From Clostridia bacterium (GTDB lineage: Bacteria; Bacillota_A; Clostridia; Oscillospirales; Acutalibacteraceae), in contig JAFYUD010000204.1 of assembly GCA_017549665.1 (NCBI GenBank), forward strand, positions 1 through 10,492: DNA of 10,492 bases, written 5' to 3'. Below the pieces are notes generated by a model that made no database searches, was not told the DNA's origin, and saw nothing but the letters and a program-made list of their open reading frames with translations. Made by a program: the position numbers and the translations under genes. Below are positions 6,759-10,492 of this stretch, piece after piece (the stretch's first letter is position 1; each line of letters starts with the position of its first letter).

Positions 6759-7697
6759 TCAGATTTTCAGTGATGCAGTTTCGTCAGTGCCCATTGCAAT
6801 ATTCATGCACTGCACTGCTGCACCCGATGCGCCCTTGCCGAGATTGTCAAACACGCTTGTTATAAATATTCTTTCTTCGTTTCCTGAGATAAGAATTTTC
6901 ATTGAGTCAAGTCCGCTCATTTCATTTGCAGAGATGAGACCGAGGGGAGTTTCACCGCCGTAAAGGGGGAGCACCGAAATGAGAGCTGAATTCTTATAAA
7001 ATTCAGTGAACATTGCGTGAATTTCATTTATTGACTGACCGCCGAGCATTTTTGAAAAAAGCGTAACCGTTGTTGCCATACCGCTGTAGTAGTCGTCAAC
7101 GATAGGAGTGAAGCAGGGAGCCATTTCAAGTCCCGTAATTGCCTTCATTTCCTTGAGATGCTTGTGCATCTGTGTAAGACCATACTGTCTGGGAGCAAAC
7201 AGGTCGGCTGTTTTTGCAGTTTCATACTGCTCAATCATCTTTTTTCCGCCGCCGCTGTAGCCTGTAAGTGAATGTGAAACAACCGGGTAGTCTTTAGGCA
7301 TAATTCCTGATGCAATAAGGGGATAGACAATTGAAATGAATCCGCTTGCATGACAACCGGGAACAGCAATTCTTTTTGATGTTGAAAGTGCTTTCCGGTG
7401 TCCGTCTGAAAGCTCTGCAAAACCGTATGCCCAGTCAGGATTTGTTCTGTGAGCTGTTGAGGTATCAATGATTACCGTATTCTCGTTTTTAACCAGAGAA
7501 ACTGATTCCTTAGCAGCTTCGTCAGGCAGACAGAGAAAGGATATATCACTTTCGTTGATAAGTCGTCTTCGCTCTTCCTTATCTTTTCTCTTGTCATCAC
7601 TGATGTGAAGCAGTTCGATGTCGTTTCTTTCCTTGAGACGGTCAAAAAGACGCAGGCCTGTTGTGCCCTGATTACCGTCAATGAATACTTTATACAT
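6759..7697 (-). CDS. argC: N-acetyl-gamma-glutamyl-phosphate reductase, type 2 (short form)
   Basis: ArgC reduces N-acetylglutamyl phosphate to the semialdehyde with NADPH. At 312 residues it is shorter than the common form (about 345). It has the hallmarks I associate with the type 2 subfamily: an N-terminal IDGNQGTTGLRL dinucleotide-binding loop (6-17) and a catalytic Cys115 in VPGCHASGF, where type 1 enzymes have GCYPT. The GYSGGGK loop (146-152) and the His cluster MHKH (177-180), which should contain the catalytic base, are present. It is the first gene of the operon. ATG at 7697 is preceded by AGAGG with an 8-base gap and a sigma-A-like promoter about 30 bases further upstream. The first codons also contain an ArgR-box-like sequence. 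Confidence in the reductase call is high; the subtype rests on remembered motifs. Confidence 0.95.
   Translation of the reverse strand: MYKVFIDGNQGTTGLRLFDRLKERNDIELLHISDDKRKDKEERRRLINESDISFLCLPDEAAKESVSLVKNENTVIIDTSTAHRTNPDWAYGFAELSDGHRKALSTSKRIAVPGCHASGFISIVYPLIASGIMPKDYPVVSHSLTGYSGGGKKMIEQYETAKTADLFAPRQYGLTQMHKHLKEMKAITGLEMAPCFTPIVDDYYSGMATTVTLFSKMLGGQSINEIHAMFTEFYKNSALISVLPLYGGETPLGLISANEMSGLDSMKILISGNEERIFITSVFDNLGKGASGAAVQCMNIAMGTDETASLKI
7682..7696 (-). promoter_or_regulatory. ArgR-box-like sequence in the first argC codons (weak)
   Basis: The minus strand reads TGTATAAAGTATTCA, which is the upstream box (7769-7782, TGTATAAATATTCA on this strand) with one extra G in the middle. The half sites TGTAT and ATTCA are identical, but the spacer is 5 instead of 4, which may spoil binding. 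In B. subtilis, argC has operators both in the promoter region and inside the gene, so the arrangement is plausible. The bases also encode MYKVF, so chance is possible. Confidence 0.25.
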
Positions 7698-7732
7698 TTC
7701 AAAAACCTCTGGTTATAAAATTCTATTATTAT

Positions 7733-7760
7733 ATTTTACTCTTTTAAGAGCGAATGTCAA
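7733..7760 (-). promoter_or_regulatory. Promoter of the arginine operon
   Basis: On the minus strand a perfect TTGACA (7760-7755) is followed after 16 bases by TAAAAT (7738-7733, 5 of 6 to consensus). A TATAAT also overlaps the end of it (7733-7728) but is too far from the -35 (21 bases). Transcription would start near 7726, giving a leader of only about 30 bases, too short for a T-box, riboswitch or attenuator. Control is therefore probably at initiation, by the nearby ArgR-type box. Confidence 0.7.
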
Positions 7761-7768
7761 TAAATTTC

Positions 7769-7782
7769 TGAATATTTATACA
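7769..7782 (+). promoter_or_regulatory. ArgR/AhrC box candidate upstream of argC
   Basis: The plus strand reads TGAATATTTATACA, matching the ARG-box core TGAAT-N4-ATTCA at 9 of 10 defined positions and with an all-A/T spacer. It ends 8 bases upstream of the -35 hexamer of the argC promoter, centred near -49 from the predicted start. ArgR-family repressors bind such palindromes as hexamers with arginine as corepressor. No argR gene is in the window, so regulation by ArgR is inferred. Confidence 0.5.
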
Positions 7783-7859
7783 AGTTTGTTAAGTTGTATT
7801 ATATATGTCAGAAAAAACATGAATTATTGTTAATTTGCACAAACATATTAATATATAAT

Positions 7860-7897
7860 AAAGAGCTTCTGACCGTCATAAAAGTCAAAAGCTCTTT
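7860..7897 (-). terminator. Intrinsic terminator downstream of the ABC-F gene
   Basis: Two 14-base arms (7860-7873 and 7884-7897) pair with a single C/A mismatch around a 10-base loop. The core is AAAGAGCTT against AAGCTCTTT, continued by TGAC against GTCA. Read on the minus strand, the stem ends in CTCTTTATTATAT, a moderately T-rich tail. Read on the plus strand it ends in CTCTTTTTG. It most likely ends the manA/ABC-F transcript and insulates the arginine operon. The other orientation has no visible gene to serve. Confidence 0.8.
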
Positions 7898-7901
7898 TTG
7901 A

Positions 7902-7915
7902 TTAATAAATATTCA
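7902..7915 (+). promoter_or_regulatory. Second ArgR-box-like sequence, upstream (weak)
   Basis: The plus strand reads TTAATAAATATTCA, 9 of 10 to the TGAAT-N4-ATTCA core with only the G of the left half lost. It lies between the terminator and the ABC-F stop, about 133 bases from the better box, centre to centre. The region is very AT-rich, so chance occurrence is a real possibility. Confidence 0.2.
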
Positions 7916-7927
7916 GCATAAACCGTA

Positions 7928-7952
7928 AAATATACATAAATTATGCATATTT
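7928..7952. repeat. AT-rich palindrome at the end of the ABC-F gene
   Basis: Arms AAATATACATAA (7928-7939) and TTATGCATATTT (7941-7952) are inverted copies matching at 11 of 12 positions, with a single base between them. The right arm overlaps the stop codon of the ABC-F gene. As RNA the loop would have to open to several bases. As DNA it resembles a dimeric-protein operator. Function unknown. Confidence 0.35.
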
Positions 7953-9834
7953 ATAAATTAATTTCCATCCATTCTTCGTACAGGGTTTCCTGACGCTCAT
8001 TAAGTGCATTGAGTTTTTCGGTAAGATCTATGAGTTTTTCATAATCTGCCGCAGTTTCAGGCAGATCAAGAATCGACTGAACTTCATTTTTTTCATTTTC
8101 TATCTGTTCAATTTCTTCTTCGAGCTTTCTGATGCGTGTCTTTCTTTTTCTTTCGAGAGATTCCTGCTCTTTTCTCAGCTGATACTCGTTTACTTTTTTC
8201 TGTGGTTTCTCAGTCTTCTGCTTCTGAGAATCTAGTGCAGATGCATAATCCTCATAAGTGCCTTCAAATGACCTGATATCTCCGTCATCAAATACGAGAA
8301 TTCTTGTAGCGAGCTTATTGACAAGGAATCTGTCATGAGAAACACAGAAAATCGTACCGTCATAACCTGAAAGTGCGTCTTCAAGTACCTCTCTTGAAGC
8401 AATATCGAGATGATTTGTAGGCTCGTCAAGAATGAGAAGATTCGGTTTTTTTAGCATAAGCTCAAGCAGAGCAACTCTTGCTCTTTCGCCACCGCTGAGA
8501 TCACACATTTTCTTGTCTATGTCTTCTCCGCTGAATCTGAATGCACCGAGACAGCTTCTCAGCTCAGGAACAGTCATGGTCGGGAATTTATCGTAAACCT
8601 CATAAAGAACTGTTTTGTCAGAATCAAGACCTGCCTGAATCTGGTCAAAATAACCAATCTGAACATTTGACCCGAATCTGCAGTAGCCCTTATCGGGCAT
8701 AATTTTACCGAGAATAGCTTTGAGAAAAGTTGATTTTCCGCATCCGTTTGTTCCGAGAAGAAACACTCTGTCACCATTAAAAATATTAACATTGACGTTA
8801 TTGAAAAGCACCTTGTCACCGTAAGCCTTTGACATATCGGTAATCATGATGACATCATTACCGCTTGTTACTGCAGAAGTAAATTCAAGCTTCATTGCCT
8901 TCTCGTCAGATTCGGGAGCAACCATGTCTTCCTTGATTCTGTCAATCTGCTTCTGCTTGCTTGCTATTGTAATATAATTTCTTTCTCTGTTGAACTGCTT
9001 CTGCTGCTGGATAATCCCTTCGATTCGGGAAATTTCCTTTGCCTGCTGCTCGTATTTACGTCTGTCAGCTTCCTTCTGTTCTTCCTTAAGCTTTGCAAAA
9101 ACAGAATAATTTCCTTTTCTGACAGTTAGCTTCCTGTGTTCAATTTCCATTGTCTTGTTTGTGATTTTGTCAAGGAAATATCTGTCATGTGATACTATAA
9201 GTGCTGTGCCGTTGTATTTTGAAAGGTAATCCTCAAGCCATTCAACGCCTTTGATATCAAGATGGTTTGTAGGCTCGTCCAGCAGTATGAGATCTGCATT
9301 TGAAAGAAGCAGCTTGCCGAGACAGATTTTTGTCCTCTGACCGCCGCTGAGCTGACCTACGGGGAGATTCTGCTCCTCGGGTGTAAAGCCGAGACCGTTA
9401 AGCATTGAATTGACTCTTGAAACATATGTAAGTCCGCCCTCAGCCTGATATTTTTCGGTAAGAAGCACCTGCTTTTCAATAAGCTTTTCAATGTCTCCGT
9501 TACCCTGATCAATAAGAATATGAAGCCTTTCAAGCTCATGCTCCATTTCAATCAGATGTGCAAAAACAGTAAGCATTTCTTCCTTTGCAGTCTTGAGAAA
9601 ATCAGAGCATGCATGCTGTTCCACATAGCCGCACTTTGCAGTTGAGGACACAAAAATATTGCCGTCCGAAGGCTCGTAAATGCCTGCGATCAGCTTAAAA
9701 AGTGTGGTCTTACCGGACCCGTTTGAGCCGATAAGACCTACCTTGTCATGTTCTTCAATGTCAAATGAAGCCTTGTTGAACAGAACATTATCAAGGAATT
9801 CCATTGTCAGTTCATGTGCGCTTATGATTGACAT
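7951..9834 (-). CDS. ABC-F family ATPase, YdiF/Uup-type (ribosome-associated)
   Basis: This is a soluble twin-ATPase protein without membrane segments; ABC-F proteins act on the ribosome, often at the E site. In its 627 residues the first ATPase domain has Walker A GSNGSGKT at 36-43, signature LSGGQ at 162-166 and Walker B LILLDE with Glu187, followed by PTNHLD. A charged, Gln/Lys-rich linker (about 245-315, containing RRKYEQQAKEISR and NRERNYITIASKQKQ) corresponds to the P-site tRNA interaction motif. The second domain has Walker A GTNGCGKS at 361-368, signature LSGGE at 446-450 and Walker B LLILDE with Glu471. Residues about 545-627 are a charged coiled coil typical of Uup/YdiF-like housekeeping members. 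Antibiotic-resistance ABC-Fs are usually shorter and often have attenuator leaders, neither of which is seen here. Both catalytic glutamates are intact. It starts one base after the manA stop (TAATATG). The role in its own cell is not deducible. Confidence 0.93.
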   Translation of the reverse strand: MSIISAHELTMEFLDNVLFNKASFDIEEHDKVGLIGSNGSGKTTLFKLIAGIYEPSDGNIFVSSTAKCGYVEQHACSDFLKTAKEEMLTVFAHLIEMEHELERLHILIDQGNGDIEKLIEKQVLLTEKYQAEGGLTYVSRVNSMLNGLGFTPEEQNLPVGQLSGGQRTKICLGKLLLSNADLILLDEPTNHLDIKGVEWLEDYLSKYNGTALIVSHDRYFLDKITNKTMEIEHRKLTVRKGNYSVFAKLKEEQKEADRRKYEQQAKEISRIEGIIQQQKQFNRERNYITIASKQKQIDRIKEDMVAPESDEKAMKLEFTSAVTSGNDVIMITDMSKAYGDKVLFNNVNVNIFNGDRVFLLGTNGCGKSTFLKAILGKIMPDKGYCRFGSNVQIGYFDQIQAGLDSDKTVLYEVYDKFPTMTVPELRSCLGAFRFSGEDIDKKMCDLSGGERARVALLELMLKKPNLLILDEPTNHLDIASREVLEDALSGYDGTIFCVSHDRFLVNKLATRILVFDDGDIRSFEGTYEDYASALDSQKQKTEKPQKKVNEYQLRKEQESLERKRKTRIRKLEEEIEQIENEKNEVQSILDLPETAADYEKLIDLTEKLNALNERQETLYEEWMEINL

Positions 9835-9835
9835 A

Positions 9836-10492
9836 TTATACCTGTGAAATCAAGAATTTTGTCTGTCCTGAAATATAATAATTTCCGCTGTTTGCAGGGA
9901 TAAAGATACTGTCACCCTTCTTTACGGGGTATTCCTCGTCACCGCATTTAATCGTGCCTGAGCCGTCAAGCATGATAACTGATGTGAATGATCTTTCGTC
10001 TGCAATGCCTGCATAAAGATTCTGTGTTTCGATAGAAGTCATAGTGAAGTATTTACATTCTGCAAGAAGTACACTTACATATCCGTCGTGCTTTACGGGC
10101 ATACCGATAGGATCAAGTGAGCCTTCGGGTATAGTGCAGTTTGTAACGTCGCAGGCTTTTTCTACGTGAAGCTCTCTGGGCTTTCCGTCAAGACCTGTTC
10201 TGTTATAGTCAAATACACGGTATGTAGTGTTGCAGCTCTGCTGAACCTCGGCAAGAAGAATACCTTTGCCGATAGCATGAAGAGTACCTGAAGAAATGAA
10301 TGCAACATCTCCGGGCTTTACTTTTGCTCTGTTTACTTTATCAAGAAGAGTACCGTCTTCGATTGATGCTCTGAAATCTTCTTTTGAAATATCATCCCTG
10401 AAGCCGTAAATAAGCTCTGCGTCATCATCGCAATCAATGATATACCATGCTTCGGTTTTGCCTCTGACGTCTTTTTCGTTTGCAGCTGCATA
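9836..10492 (-). CDS. manA: Mannose-6-phosphate isomerase, C-terminal part (truncated by window edge)
   Basis: This zinc enzyme interconverts mannose 6-phosphate and fructose 6-phosphate. The frame is open from the window edge to the TAA at 9836, giving 218 residues of a family of about 320, so the N-terminal third with the first zinc ligands is outside. The visible part is characteristic of the short Firmicutes type I enzyme: YAAANEKDVRGKTEAWYIID; VKPGDVAFISSGTLHAIGKG, with the zinc-region His in GTLHAIGKG; and AEVQQSCNTTYRVFDYNR with GLDGKPRELHVEKACDV. The C-terminal cupin half ends in GDSIFIPANSGNYYISG. The gene is one base from the ABC-F start, with AGG shortly upstream of that start inside manA, so the two are probably co-transcribed. 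The reason for the pairing is not evident. Confidence 0.93.
   Translation of the reverse strand, partial: YAAANEKDVRGKTEAWYIIDCDDDAELIYGFRDDISKEDFRASIEDGTLLDKVNRAKVKPGDVAFISSGTLHAIGKGILLAEVQQSCNTTYRVFDYNRTGLDGKPRELHVEKACDVTNCTIPEGSLDPIGMPVKHDGYVSVLLAECKYFTMTSIETQNLYAGIADERSFTSVIMLDGSGTIKCGDEEYPVKKGDSIFIPANSGNYYISGQTKFLISQV

Noticed and set aside
7798..7803. TATAAT on the minus strand as an alternative argC promoter
   Set aside because: No acceptable -35 hexamer is found 15-19 bases upstream; the TTGACA/TAAAAT pair downstream is better.
7698..7860. T-box, riboswitch or attenuator leader for the arginine operon
   Set aside because: The best promoter gives only about 30 bases of leader, and the only strong hairpin lies upstream of it, so it cannot act in cis as an attenuator for argC from this promoter.
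7951..9834. ABC-F protein as an antibiotic resistance (ribosomal protection) determinant
   Set aside because: Its length, the C-terminal coiled coil and the lack of a leader fit housekeeping YdiF/Uup-like members, and there are no mobile-element or resistance neighbours.
1..10492. CRISPR arrays, insertion sequences, tRNA or rRNA genes
   Set aside because: No direct repeat series, transposase-like frame, terminal inverted repeat pair or structural RNA signature was seen by eye; nearly all of the window is accounted for by collinear minus-strand genes.

Overview
The window looks like a stretch of a Bacillota (Firmicutes) chromosome, most likely a gut-type Clostridia such as a Ruminococcus relative. 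This is inferred from AT-leaning DNA with GGAGG-type ribosome binding sites, a sigma-A-like promoter (TTGACA/TAAAAT), an argCJBD-type operon that makes its own carbamoyl phosphate, and a YdiF/Uup-type ABC-F protein. The species cannot be fixed from the sequence alone. Every gene I can support lies on the minus strand, so the window reads right to left.

Layout in the direction of transcription. First come the 3' end of a mannose-6-phosphate isomerase gene (10492-9836) and, one base later, a complete ABC-F ATPase gene (9834-7951). A 253-bp intergenic region follows. It holds a strong terminator hairpin, ArgR-box-like sequences and the promoter of the next operon. Then comes a compact arginine operon: argC (type 2), argJ, argB, argD, argF, carA and the first 485 codons of carB, which runs off the left edge. 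Genes are spaced by 8-11 bp or overlap by 1-4 bp, except for 67 bp between argF and carA, where a second promoter is possible.

How the genes work together. ArgJ moves an acetyl group from N-acetylornithine to glutamate, ArgB phosphorylates N-acetylglutamate, ArgC reduces it, ArgD transaminates it, and ArgJ releases ornithine while recycling the acetyl group. CarA and CarB make carbamoyl phosphate, and ArgF joins it to ornithine to give citrulline. argG, argH and argR are not in the window.

The most unusual observation is in CarA. The fold-defining motifs of the class I glutamine amidotransferase domain are kept (NGPG, LGHQ, GHRG, SQNHGY), but the whole catalytic triad is replaced: Cys to Gly246, His to Thr328 and Glu to Asp330. 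Several glutamine-site and neighbouring conserved residues are changed too. The reading frame is intact and CarB appears fully functional over the part seen. The simplest reading is an arginine-dedicated carbamoyl phosphate synthase whose small subunit is a pseudo-glutaminase and which uses free ammonia. This is inference and needs alignment and biochemical support.
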